Positions 7,123-14,101 of a stretch of DNA of 54,317 nt are shown here, one piece after another. The notes beneath the pieces are model-generated. The model searched no databases and was not told the origin of the DNA. It saw nothing but the letters and a program-made list of their open reading frames with translations. Source of the DNA: Oscillospiraceae bacterium (GTDB lineage: Bacteria > Bacillota > Clostridia > Oscillospirales > Oscillospiraceae). Position numbers and translations under genes: made by a program. How positions within the stretch are numbered: the stretch's first letter is position 1; every line of letters starts with the position of its first letter. The stretch spans positions 1-54,317 of the forward strand of contig JAJQEJ010000028.1 of assembly GCA_021201735.1 (NCBI GenBank), read 5' to 3'.

Positions 7123-8135
7123 GTGGGAATTGCGCTTTCATCCGCATACCCATACAGCCCGCGGACGGAGACCTCTCCCGCCTGTATCACCTTGCGTTCC
7201 CCGTCCTCCATGCGCACATGCAGGGAGAAGTCGTCGCCGAGGTCCTCGGCGAACGCGGGGACTTCACTTCCGTCGGGGTGCAGAATGCGCACGGGGCGGC
7301 CCAGTGTCACACAGCGGGCGCGGTATTCCTCCAGATAGAAAGCGCGCCGGGCTGGAAAGACCGCGTACATGTCGTTGAGCTCCGTCAGCACCGCGCGGGC
7401 GAGCTCCATGCGGCGCGGCGGCGTCCCCATCGCCTGCGCAAGTGAGATGGCGACGGGACGCACCTCCGGTGCAAAATCCCCCTCCTGCTGCCCGATGTTG
7501 ATGCCCATACCGAGCGCGACGTAGTCCGGCCGCCCGCTCTCCCCCTCGATACCGAGTTCGGTGAGAATACCGCAGAGCTTGCGCCCGCTTAGCACAATGT
7601 CGTTGGTCCATTTGATCTCCGGCCTGAGACCGGTACATTGCTCCACCGCGCGGCAGACCGCCACCGCGGACCATGTGGTGAGCTGGAATACCTCATCGAG
7701 CCGGCACTGCGGGCGCAGCAGAACCGAAAGGTACAGCCCGGTACCCGCAGGCGACTCGAATAGCCTTCCCCTGCGCCCTTTTCCCTTGCTCTGCGTCTCC
7801 GCCAGAATCACAAGGCCCTCCTCCGCGCCACCTGCCGCGCGGCGCTTCACCTCGTCATTGGTAGAGTCGACGGTCGCAAGACAGGATATCTCCCGCCCGA
7901 TGACCCGTCCATCCAGCTGGCCGCGCAGTACGCCGGACGAGAGGCGGTCCGGCATTTCCTGAAGACGGTAGCCCCGGTTCGTCGCCGAGGAGATCACATA
8001 GCCGTCCTGCCGCAGCGCCTCTACCGCCTTCCACACCGCTGCGCGGCTGACCCCAAGGGTTTCGCTCATCGCCTCACCCGAGACCGACTGCTCCCCCGCA
8101 CAGACTAGCAGCCTGATCACCTCTTCCGTCTGCAT
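7119..8135 (-). CDS. birA: Biotin-[acetyl-CoA-carboxylase] ligase / biotin repressor BirA
   Basis: The 338-aa bifunctional BirA makes biotinyl-5'-AMP and transfers biotin to carrier proteins; the adenylate-bound dimer represses biotin genes. Residues about 1-65 form a winged helix (MSETLGVSRAAVWKAVEALR). The ligase domain follows, with the substrate loop SKGKGRRGRLFESPAGTGLY, the KWTND motif and a small C-terminal SH3-like domain. The start at ATG 8135 has GGGGGG 7 nt upstream; longer frames lack a ribosome site. It is divergent from bioY, whose promoter region carries a BirA-type operator, so BirA probably controls biotin uptake here. No biotin synthesis genes are in the window. Confidence 0.95.
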   Translation of the reverse strand: MQTEEVIRLLVCAGEQSVSGEAMSETLGVSRAAVWKAVEALRQDGYVISSATNRGYRLQEMPDRLSSGVLRGQLDGRVIGREISCLATVDSTNDEVKRRAAGGAEEGLVILAETQSKGKGRRGRLFESPAGTGLYLSVLLRPQCRLDEVFQLTTWSAVAVCRAVEQCTGLRPEIKWTNDIVLSGRKLCGILTELGIEGESGRPDYVALGMGINIGQQEGDFAPEVRPVAISLAQAMGTPPRRMELARAVLTELNDMYAVFPARRAFYLEEYRARCVTLGRPVRILHPDGSEVPAFAEDLGDDFSLHVRMEDGERKVIQAGEVSVRGLYGYADESAIPT

Positions 8136-8210
8136 CCGCATACCCCCCATTCTATTGTTCTCCCAATTGTATCTGAAAACAGGCAGATCGTCAACTTTTA
8201 AAAAAATACC

Positions 8211-8262
8211 TTTACAATTCACACGTTCTATTGTAAACTATATATCGTCGATAATTTACAAT
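8211..8262 (+). promoter_or_regulatory. bioY promoter with BirA operator
   Basis: The dyad at 8230-8262 has arms ATTGTAAACTAT and ATAATTTACAAT, 11 of 12 complementary, separated by 9 nt. This matches the Firmicute BirA operator architecture. It overlaps plausible promoter elements (TTTACA 8211-8216, 17 nt, TAAACT 8234-8239) and ends 14 nt before the bioY start, so bound BirA would block transcription. Confidence 0.8.
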
Positions 8263-8275
8263 AGGGGTGTTTCCA

Positions 8276-8824
8276 TTGAAAACAAACACACGTATGATGA
8301 TCCTTGCGGCATGTTTTGCCGCCCTTACTATGATTGGCACTTTAATTCTAAAAATACCCATCGGCGGGCTTTCCGTTACGCTACAGGTATTTTTCACATG
8401 TCTCTCGGGCGTCCTGCTTGGCGCAAAGTGGGGGGCGATATCGCAGGCGATCTATGTTGCGCTCGGCCTCATCGGGCTGCCGGTCTTCACCATGGGGGGC
8501 GGCCCGGGATACGTGTTCCAGCCGAGCTTCGGCTTTCTGCTCGCCTTGATTCCCATGGCGTGGCTGATCGGGATGCTGACGCGCGGCAACTCCGGCGTCG
8601 TGCGTATTGTCCTCGCGTGCATCGCGGGGGAGGTGGTGCTGTACGCGATTGGTCTGCCCTATATGTACGCCATTTTAAACGTGTATCTGCAAAAGGAGCT
8701 GAGCTTTGCGGCGGTGGCGAAAATCGGCATGCTGGTCTATCTGCCGTGGGACGCGGTGAAAATCGCAATCGTCTCCGTCCTCTCCAAACCCCTCTGCCGT
8801 GCGGTAAAACATGTAAATACGTAA
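8276..8824 (+). CDS. bioY: Biotin transporter BioY (ECF S component)
   Basis: The 182-aa integral membrane protein has about six membrane segments and the BioY signature region (GGLSVTLQVFFTCLSGVLLG, GLIGLPVFTMGGGPGYVFQP). BioY is the substrate-binding S component of the energy-coupling factor transporter for biotin; the EcfAA'T energising module is not in this window. The probable start is TTG 8276, which has AGGGG 8 nt upstream. The in-frame GTG 8267 overlaps that site. It is divergent from birA and controlled by the BirA operator immediately upstream. Its stop codon is embedded in the sigma-E-like promoter of yabP. Confidence 0.95.
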   Translation: MKTNTRMMILAACFAALTMIGTLILKIPIGGLSVTLQVFFTCLSGVLLGAKWGAISQAIYVALGLIGLPVFTMGGGPGYVFQPSFGFLLALIPMAWLIGMLTRGNSGVVRIVLACIAGEVVLYAIGLPYMYAILNVYLQKELSFAAVAKIGMLVYLPWDAVKIAIVSVLSKPLCRAVKHVNT

Positions 8825-8850
8825 TATCTACCCACCCTGTCCCATATACT
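8822..8850 (+). promoter_or_regulatory. Putative sigma-E promoter for yabPQ
   Basis: TAATATC (8822-8828) followed after 14 nt by CATATACT (8843-8850) matches the sporulation mother-cell sigma-E consensus (KMATATT, 14 nt, CATACAMT) at 13 of 15 positions. It lies 42 nt upstream of yabP, a sigma-E-regulated gene in Bacillus, and overlaps the bioY stop codon. Confidence 0.6.
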
Positions 8851-8891
8851 GCTATGAAAACGATTCGTATTTGAGAAAGGCGGGACAGAGC

Positions 8892-9182
8892 ATGGCATAT
8901 GAGGACAGAGGCGGGCGCATTGAGGTGCCGCACCATGTCGTATTGGAGGAGCGGGAGCACCTCTCGGTCTCCGGCGTGGAAGAAGTGGAGAGTTTTGACG
9001 AGAGCACCATCGTCATGTACACGACGCAGGGTACCCTGATTGTCCGTGGGGCGGACCTGCACATCGAAAAACTCAGTCTGGACGGCGGCGACCTAAAGGT
9101 GGATGGGGATATCACCTCACTGACATACGAGGACAATAAAAATGAGCGTGGGGGCGGCCTCTTCTCCCGCCTGTTCCGCTAA
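8892..9182 (+). CDS. yabP: Sporulation protein YabP
   Basis: The 96-aa YabP family protein is required for spore formation, as part of mother-cell spore-coat or cortex assembly in the Bacillus model. The visible core is HVVLEEREHLSVSGVEEVESFDE followed by a beta-rich segment (IVMYTTQGTLIVRGADLHIE), and the product ends LFSRLFR. There is no signal peptide. ATG 8892 is preceded by GGCGGGA. One nucleotide separates its stop from yabQ, so the two are translationally linked, and a sigma-E-like promoter lies upstream. Confidence 0.93.
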   Translation: MAYEDRGGRIEVPHHVVLEEREHLSVSGVEEVESFDESTIVMYTTQGTLIVRGADLHIEKLSLDGGDLKVDGDITSLTYEDNKNERGGGLFSRLFR

Positions 9183-9183
9183 T

Positions 9184-9903
9184 ATGGGCATATCCATTGC
9201 CGAACAGGCGACGGCGCTTGGTCAGGCGGCTTTGCTCGGCGGTGCCGTTGGCCTGCTCTACGACCTGTTTCGCGTGCTGCGCGTGCGCATCAAGGTGCGC
9301 GGGCTCGGCGGCTTTCTTGACATCCTCTTCTGGCTCTGCGTCACGGCGGCGCTCTTCTACCACGCCCTCGCGGTGCAGGGCGGGCAGGTACGCATCTACA
9401 TGGTGCTCGCCGTGTTTCTGGGCGCGGGTGTGTATTTTCTGCTGCTCAGCCGCTTTATTCTCAAGGCCGGTTACTTTATCGCCGATATTTTTACATTGAT
9501 ATTCCAAATCGCCACACTGCCGATCCGTCTCCTTCTGTCATTCTTTTCAATTTTCAAAAATAATCGAAAAAAATCCTTCCATTATCGTAAGAAATGGTAT
9601 AAGATAAGATTCCTATCGGACGAATTGGATGACGCGGCAAAACGCTACGGGAAAACGTGGAGAGGTGATCCGGCGGATGAAAACCAAAAGAGCAAGTCTG
9701 CTCACCAAACTGGTGGTTCTGGCGCTCCTGATCGGGCTGGCGACGGCGCTGCTCAACCTCCGCGCCAAGATTCAGACCGCGCAGGAGGACCTGGAGCAGA
9801 TTACGGCGCAGGTGACGGCGCAGCAGCAGACAAACGCGGATCTCGCCCAGGCCGTGGAAAACAAAGACGACCCCGAACGGCAGCAGGACATCGCAAGGGA
9901 TAA
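9184..9903 (+). CDS. yabQ: Sporulation membrane protein YabQ, unusually long 3' end
   Basis: ATG 9184 starts one base after yabP. The first 150 or so residues are typical YabQ: several membrane segments (LLGGAVGLLYDLFRVLRVRI; LDILFWLCVTAALFYHALAV; MVLAVFLGAGVYFLLLSRF) and a basic end (NNRKKSFHYRKKWYKIRF). YabQ is an integral membrane protein needed for the spore cortex. The frame then stays open to 9903, overlapping divIC by 227 nt, and the tail becomes low-complexity (rich in Gly, Asp, Arg, Pro). That suggests the last 75 or so codons are an accidental extension imposed by the other frame, or a lost stop. The true C-terminus is uncertain. Confidence 0.8.
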   Translation: MGISIAEQATALGQAALLGGAVGLLYDLFRVLRVRIKVRGLGGFLDILFWLCVTAALFYHALAVQGGQVRIYMVLAVFLGAGVYFLLLSRFILKAGYFIADIFTLIFQIATLPIRLLLSFFSIFKNNRKKSFHYRKKWYKIRFLSDELDDAAKRYGKTWRGDPADENQKSKSAHQTGGSGAPDRAGDGAAQPPRQDSDRAGGPGADYGAGDGAAADKRGSRPGRGKQRRPRTAAGHRKG

Positions 9904-9952
9904 GCTCGGGCTTGTCCTGCCGGGTGAGCGGGTCATCTATTTCACCGATTGA
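9677..9952 (+). CDS. divIC: Cell-division protein DivIC / FtsB-like
   Basis: The 91-aa bitopic protein has a short basic N-terminus, one membrane helix (LLTKLVVLALLIGLATALLN) and a coiled coil (KIQTAQEDLEQITAQVTAQQ). It ends in the septum-formation-initiator motif (ARDKLGLVLPGERVIYFTD). DivIC/FtsB joins FtsL and DivIB/FtsQ to activate septal peptidoglycan synthesis. ATG 9677 has GAGAGGTGAT at suitable spacing; the longer in-frame start at 9629 lacks one. Its 5' part overlaps the open yabQ frame in another phase. The yabP-yabQ-divIC-yabR order matches Bacillus. Confidence 0.92.
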   Translation: MKTKRASLLTKLVVLALLIGLATALLNLRAKIQTAQEDLEQITAQVTAQQQTNADLAQAVENKDDPERQQDIARDKLGLVLPGERVIYFTD

Positions 9953-9994
9953 TACGTATTCGGTTAAAATTTGAAGGAGGATAAATCGGTCAAT

Positions 9995-10423
9995 ATGGAG
10001 TTTGGTGTTGGTTCAATTTTGGATGGGAAAGTTACGGGAATTACAAAGTTCGGCGCGTTTGTCTCTCTGCCTGAGGGCAAATCGGGACTCGTTCACATTT
10101 CCGAGATCGCTTACTCCTACGTCAACGACGTGAAGAGTCATCTCACGGAGGGGCAGGAGGTCAAGGTCAAGGTGATTGGCATTGACGAGAGCGGACGGAT
10201 CAATCTGTCAATCAAAAAAGCAATGGATCCACCACCACGTCCAGCCGGGCATAACAGGTCTTCCGAGCCGCGGCACAACGCCGGGTTCAGCGGGCCGCGC
10301 AAGGCCCCCCCTCCTGCTAATTTCGAAGATAAGCTCAAGCAGTTCATGACGTCCTCCGACAGTAAGCTCTCCGAGCTGCGCCAGTCGGAGCGCAGAGGTT
10401 CCCGCAAAGGCGGACGGAAATAG
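9995..10423 (+). CDS. yabR: S1 RNA-binding domain protein (YabR family)
   Basis: The 142-aa protein has one S1 domain at residues about 4-72 (GSILDGKVTGITKFGAFVSL; GLVHISEIAY; GRINLSIKKA), followed by a Pro/Arg-rich linker and a basic tail (SERRGSRKGGRK). YabR-type proteins bind RNA and are general stress or translation accessory factors. The assignment rests on the domain and on its position after divIC. AAGGAGG lies 14 nt before ATG 9995, rather far, but no alternative start exists in between. A strong terminator follows. Confidence 0.9.
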   Translation: MEFGVGSILDGKVTGITKFGAFVSLPEGKSGLVHISEIAYSYVNDVKSHLTEGQEVKVKVIGIDESGRINLSIKKAMDPPPRPAGHNRSSEPRHNAGFSGPRKAPPPANFEDKLKQFMTSSDSKLSELRQSERRGSRKGGRK

Positions 10424-10439
10424 AAGCTAAAATGAAAGC

Positions 10440-10473
10440 CCCCCGCAAACCGATTTGGTTTGCGGGGGTTTTT
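10440..10473 (+). terminator. Intrinsic terminator of the yabPQ-divIC-yabR unit
   Basis: CCCCCGCAAACC (10440-10451) pairs with GGTTTGCGGGGG (10457-10468), followed by TTTTT. It lies between convergent units and could also serve the feo operon, although the minus-strand T-tract is interrupted. Confidence 0.92.
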
Positions 10474-10486
10474 GCGCCCTTATTCT

Positions 10487-10660
10487 TTATGTGTCGTTTT
10501 TGTCGCCGGAGCATTGGCCTGCTTCATGCCCGCACCCGGCGCATCCGCCGGGGCAGGCGGAGCAGCCGCCTGTTTTACACACCTTCCACTGGTAGCGCAC
10601 CACCAGCACGACAATTGCAATCAGGATAATGCCGATGATGATGGTCGTAAGGCTGGGCAT
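10487..10660 (-). CDS. FeoB-associated Cys-rich membrane protein
   Basis: The 57-aa protein has one N-terminal membrane helix (TTIIIGIILIAIVVLVVRY) and a Cys-rich cytoplasmic tail (CKTGGCSACPGGCAGCG). This is the signature of the FeoB-associated Cys-rich family found after feoB in many Clostridia. A role in handling Fe2+ delivered by FeoB is presumed but unproven. ATG 10660 has GGAGG at 8-nt spacing; the upstream ATG at 10675 precedes this site. It is the last gene of the feo operon, 31 nt after feoB. Confidence 0.85.
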   Translation of the reverse strand: MPSLTTIIIGIILIAIVVLVVRYQWKVCKTGGCSACPGGCAGCGHEAGQCSGDKNDT

Positions 10661-10691
10661 TGCCCTCGCCTCCAATCTATTGAATGAATGA

Positions 10692-12917
10692 TTATGCGTG
10701 CACCGCGTCGACGGAGCGCAGGGTATGCGCCTCTTCCCGGTAACCTTTGCGGAAGAGCAGCCAGATCATGACCGCGAGTATGATCACGGCGACCACAGTT
10801 CCGATGCCAAACACGCCTGCGGTGAATAACATGGCGAAATGATAGAACATGAGCGAGATGGCATAGGCGAACACGCACTGATACACAATGGCAAACCACG
10901 TCCACTTGGCACTGTTCATCTCACGCCGGATGGCACCGACCGCCGCAAAGCAGGGCACGCACAGCAGGTTAAAGATGAGGAAGGAGAACGCCGCGATGGC
11001 GGAGCCGCCAAATGCAGCTGCGATGGGCGCCAGTCCGCCAAATGCGCCCTCATCCACCATTTCCAGCGCGTCACCACTGACGCTGAAGAGGGTCCCAAAC
11101 ACACCGACAACCTCTTCCTTTGCAACCAGTCCCAGGATGGTCGCGACGGAGGCCTGCCAGTTGCCAAAGCCGAGGGGCTTAAAGATTACAGCGATGGCAG
11201 ACCCGATACTCGCCAGAATGGACAGATCCATAAATTCGGTGGCGTCATCCAGCAGCATGGGGTTGATGGCCGCGATATTCTCCTCGTTGAGCAGGATGAA
11301 CTGGCCTTCCACAATGCCGAAACTGCACAGGAACCACACCACAATGGATGCAAGCAGGATGACGGTACCGGCGCGCTTGATGAACGACCAGCCGCGCTCC
11401 CACGTGCCGCGCAGGATGTTGCCCGCCTTGGGGCCGTGGTACGCCGGAATCTCCATGACAAATGGGGCGGGCTTGCCGGCAAACATTCTTGTCTTCTTGA
11501 GGATAATGCCGGAGACGACCACTGCGGCGATGCCGATAAAGTAAGCCACCGGCGCAACCCACCATGCCCCGCCAAAGAAGCTGCCCGCGATGAGCGCGAT
11601 GATGGGAAGCTTTGCCCCGCAGGGGATAAAGTGCGTAGTCATAATCGTCATACGCCGGTCGCGCTCCTGCTCAATGGTACGCGAGGCCATGATGCCCGGG
11701 ACGCTGCACCCCGAGCCAATCAGCAGCGGGATAAAGGACTTGCCGGAAAGGCCAAAGCGGCGGAAGATGCGGTCCATAATGAAGGCCACGCGCGCCATAT
11801 AGCCGCAGTCCTCCAAAAGGCACAGCAGGAAGAACAGTACCAGCATCTGCGGCACAAAGCCGAGTACCGCGCCCACGCCGCCGACAATGCCGTCCACAAT
11901 CAGGCCGCTGAGTACGTCGGAACAGCCGATATTTGCGAGGAAGGTCTCAATGCCGGGACCGATCCACTCGCCAAAGAGGGTGTCGTTTGTGAAATCGGTC
12001 AAAATAGCACCGACCGTACTGACCGAAATGAAGTAGACCAGAAACATCACCCCGATAAAGATGGGCAATGCCAGAATGCGGTTTGTGACAATGCGGTCAA
12101 TCTTATCCGAACCGGAAAGCCCGGTCTTCGCCCGCTTCACGTGGCCCTGCATGATACTGCTGATGTGCTCGTAGCGGGCGTTGGTGATGATGGACTCCGC
12201 GTCGTCGTCCTCGCTATCCTCACAGGCGGATACCAACGCATCAATCTTCCGCTGCGTCTCGACAGGCAGCTTGAGCTGCTCCTGTACCTTTTCGTCCCGC
12301 TCAAAGAGCTTGATGGCGTGCCAGCGGTTGGTCTGCTGCGGCACGGCGTCTTTGATCAGCTCGCTGATTTCCGCGAGCGCAATCTCAACCGCATCGGGGA
12401 ACGCATGCTTCGGCGTTGCGGCATGTCCCGCCTTCGCCTCCTCAATGGCGCGTTCCGCCGCCGCAATACAGCCCTCACCGCGTATGGCGGCCGTCTCCAC
12501 AACCGTACAGCCGAGCGCGGCGGAGATCTTTTTAATATCAATCTTATCCCCGCGCTTGCGTACAATGTCCATCATGTTCACGGCGACCACAACGGGGATG
12601 CCCAGCTCCAGAAGCTGGGTTGTCAGGTAGAGGTTGCGCTCCATATTAGAGCCGTCCACCAGATTTAAAATAGCATCCGGGCGCTCTGTAAGAAGGTAAT
12701 TGCGCGCGATCACTTCCTCCAACGTATAAGGAGAAAGCGAGTAGACGCCGGGCAGGTCGGTGATGATGACATCCTTGTGCCCTTTTAGTTTTCCTTCTTT
12801 TTTCTCCACGGTAACGCCCGGCCAGTTTCCAACATACTGGTTGTTGCCGGTGAGCGCGTTAAACATGGTGGTCTTGCCGGAGTTTGGGTTCCCGGCAAGC
12901 GCAATTTTAATCGACAT
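10692..12917 (-). CDS. feoB: Ferrous iron transport protein B
   Basis: The 741-aa FeoB is the Fe2+ permease. The N-terminal G domain has G1 GNPNSGKT (9-16), the switch NWPGVTVEKKEG, G3 DLPG and G4 NMMD, then a GDI-like helical domain. The C-terminal half is a polytopic membrane domain with two Gate regions (GSGCSVPGIMASRTIEQERD; LFNLLCVPCFAAVGAIRRE). The protein is full length. It is transcribed after two feoA genes and before the Cys-rich partner, so this is a complete anaerobic iron-uptake operon. A DtxR-type box at the operon promoter suggests iron repression. Confidence 0.97.
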   Translation of the reverse strand: MSIKIALAGNPNSGKTTMFNALTGNNQYVGNWPGVTVEKKEGKLKGHKDVIITDLPGVYSLSPYTLEEVIARNYLLTERPDAILNLVDGSNMERNLYLTTQLLELGIPVVVAVNMMDIVRKRGDKIDIKKISAALGCTVVETAAIRGEGCIAAAERAIEEAKAGHAATPKHAFPDAVEIALAEISELIKDAVPQQTNRWHAIKLFERDEKVQEQLKLPVETQRKIDALVSACEDSEDDDAESIITNARYEHISSIMQGHVKRAKTGLSGSDKIDRIVTNRILALPIFIGVMFLVYFISVSTVGAILTDFTNDTLFGEWIGPGIETFLANIGCSDVLSGLIVDGIVGGVGAVLGFVPQMLVLFFLLCLLEDCGYMARVAFIMDRIFRRFGLSGKSFIPLLIGSGCSVPGIMASRTIEQERDRRMTIMTTHFIPCGAKLPIIALIAGSFFGGAWWVAPVAYFIGIAAVVVSGIILKKTRMFAGKPAPFVMEIPAYHGPKAGNILRGTWERGWSFIKRAGTVILLASIVVWFLCSFGIVEGQFILLNEENIAAINPMLLDDATEFMDLSILASIGSAIAVIFKPLGFGNWQASVATILGLVAKEEVVGVFGTLFSVSGDALEMVDEGAFGGLAPIAAAFGGSAIAAFSFLIFNLLCVPCFAAVGAIRREMNSAKWTWFAIVYQCVFAYAISLMFYHFAMLFTAGVFGIGTVVAVIILAVMIWLLFRKGYREEAHTLRSVDAVHA

Positions 12918-12955
12918 ATTCTTTGACCATTCCTTCCCTATCCTAAATCCTTACG

Positions 12956-12973
12956 GGTTAGCTTTCGCTAACC
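12956..12973 (-). other. Hairpin between feoA and feoB
   Basis: GGTTAGC (12956-12962) and GCTAACC (12967-12973) form a 7-bp stem with a 4-nt loop in the 94-nt feoA-feoB spacer. The arms resemble half-sites of a DtxR box, so it could be a second regulator site or simply a processing hairpin. Confidence 0.4.
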
Positions 12974-13011
12974 TCCGTACACACCATAATATGCACGGTC
13001 GGGCTGCACCA

Positions 13012-13233
13012 TTACTGCACAATCACAAAATCTGCATCGGCTTTGCGTATAGAAAGCTCATAGCCGCGCACCGTCACCTCAATCGGGTCGCCCAGCGGCG
13101 CAACCTTGCGCACATAAACGGACGCGCCCTTGGTGATGCCCATGTCCATAATCCGGCGGCGCACAGCGTCCTCGCCCTCCAGCTTCGTCACCGTGACCGT
13201 CTCACCACATGCAACATTCTTTAAGGTCTTCAT
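13012..13233 (-). CDS. feoA: FeoA-domain protein (downstream copy)
   Basis: The 73-aa SH3-like FeoA protein (LKNVACGETVTVTKLEGEDA; RRRIMDMGITKGASVYVRKVAPLGDP; VRGYELSIRKADADFVIV) is the classical FeoA shape that binds and supports FeoB. It lies in the same transcription unit, 94 nt upstream of feoB. It retains the PLGDPIEV loop absent from the other copy, so it is the likelier true FeoA. Confidence 0.93.
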   Translation of the reverse strand: MKTLKNVACGETVTVTKLEGEDAVRRRIMDMGITKGASVYVRKVAPLGDPIEVTVRGYELSIRKADADFVIVQ

Positions 13234-13284
13234 AACTACTTCCTCTCCTAAAAGTACAAGAGATGCGGGATGTTCCCGTGTGCG

Positions 13285-13497
13285 TCAGGCAACATGAATG
13301 CGGTTGGCCATTGACTGGCTGAGCGCAACGCGCGTCTCCTTGACGTTGACAATCAAATTGCCGCTAAACTCACTAACGACCGTGACCCTGCCGCCCTCCA
13401 CAAATCCCAGGCTCTCCAGAAAATGCTTGGTCTCATCCTTGCCGCCAATTTTTTTTACGACCCCTTCAGCGCCGGTCTGCATCATCGTCAACAACAT
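13285..13497 (-). CDS. FeoA-domain protein (upstream copy)
   Basis: The 70-aa FeoA-like protein is first in the feo operon. The start is ATG 13497 with AAGGAGG 8 nt upstream; the longer frame would include the ribosome site. The core GGKDETKHFLESLGFVEGGRV and VVSEFSGNLIVNVKETRVAL matches FeoA proteins of the shorter type that carry an SGN loop. Two successive feoA genes before feoB are common in Clostridia. Confidence 0.9.
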   Translation of the reverse strand: MLLTMMQTGAEGVVKKIGGKDETKHFLESLGFVEGGRVTVVSEFSGNLIVNVKETRVALSQSMANRIHVA

Positions 13498-13519
13498 CGC
13501 ATGTCCCTCCTTGCGCATG

Positions 13520-13561
13520 TTAAGTTAGCCTATACTAACATTTACTGCGACGAATAGGCAA
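13520..13561 (-). promoter_or_regulatory. feo promoter with DtxR/IdeR-type iron box
   Basis: On the minus strand TTGCCT (13561-13556), an 18-nt spacer and TAGTAT (13537-13532) form the promoter. The 19-nt sequence TTAGTATAGGCTAACTTAA (13538-13520) covers the -10 and closely follows the DtxR consensus TTAGGTTAGSCTAACCTAA. Fe-bound regulator would therefore block the promoter. Confidence 0.7.
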
Positions 13562-13687
13562 CCGCAGTTGCCTTTCTTCTGCTTACAGTTTACCATTGCT
13601 AACCCGCTTTGTCAATGCCTCTTTTTACTTTTTTCGTAGCCGCACCGCTCCGGCCATTTTATCACAGCGCGGAGCGATGCGCCTGCA

Positions 13688-14101
13688 TCATTGCGCCGCC
13701 TCGACGGGCACTGCATCCGCAGTTGGCGCCAGGCCGTTCTTCTCGTAATAATTCTCAATGGCGGATTTGACCGCCTCCTCCGCCAGCACCGAGCAGTGGA
13801 GCTTTTGGCTGGGCAATCCCTCCAGCGCCTCCTCCACTGCCTTGTTTGAGAGCGCCAGCGCCTCCTCCACCCGTTGCCCCTTGATCATCTCGGTCGCCAT
13901 GGAGCTCGAAGCGATGGCCGAGCCGCATCCAAAGGTGTGAAACTTTACATCGGAAACCACACCGTCGTCAATTTTCAGATAAATTTTCATGATATCGCCG
14001 CACACCGCGTTTCCGACCTCGCCGACGCCGTCGGCATCCTCGATGATGCCGACATTGCGCGGATGCAAAAAGTGGTCCATAACCTTATCACTGTATAACA
14101 T
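13688..14101 (-). CDS. iscU: Iron-sulfur cluster scaffold protein IscU/NifU-like
   Basis: The 137-aa scaffold has the three cluster-ligand cysteines in the expected contexts: Cys34 (NAVCGD, with Asp36), Cys59 (FGCGSA) and Cys103 (LHCSVLAEEA). IscU assembles Fe-S clusters using sulfur from the cysteine desulfurase encoded just upstream. The start overlaps the end of iscS by 14 nt, so the two are translationally coupled. A short Ala/Pro-rich tail (TADAVPVEAAQ) extends past the domain. No IscR, HscA or ferredoxin gene is adjacent, the compact clostridial arrangement. Confidence 0.95.
   Translation of the reverse strand: MLYSDKVMDHFLHPRNVGIIEDADGVGEVGNAVCGDIMKIYLKIDDGVVSDVKFHTFGCGSAIASSSMATEMIKGQRVEEALALSNKAVEEALEGLPSQKLHCSVLAEEAVKSAIENYYEKNGLAPTADAVPVEAAQ

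Noticed and set aside
9629-9676. Longer DivIC N-terminus from ATG 9629
   Set aside because: ATG 9677 has a good ribosome site and gives the usual short basic N-terminus before the membrane helix.
10839-12668. Open frame of 609 codons on the plus strand opposite feoB
   Set aside because: FeoB is intact on the other strand. The antisense product is rich in His, Arg, Asp and Gln without domains.
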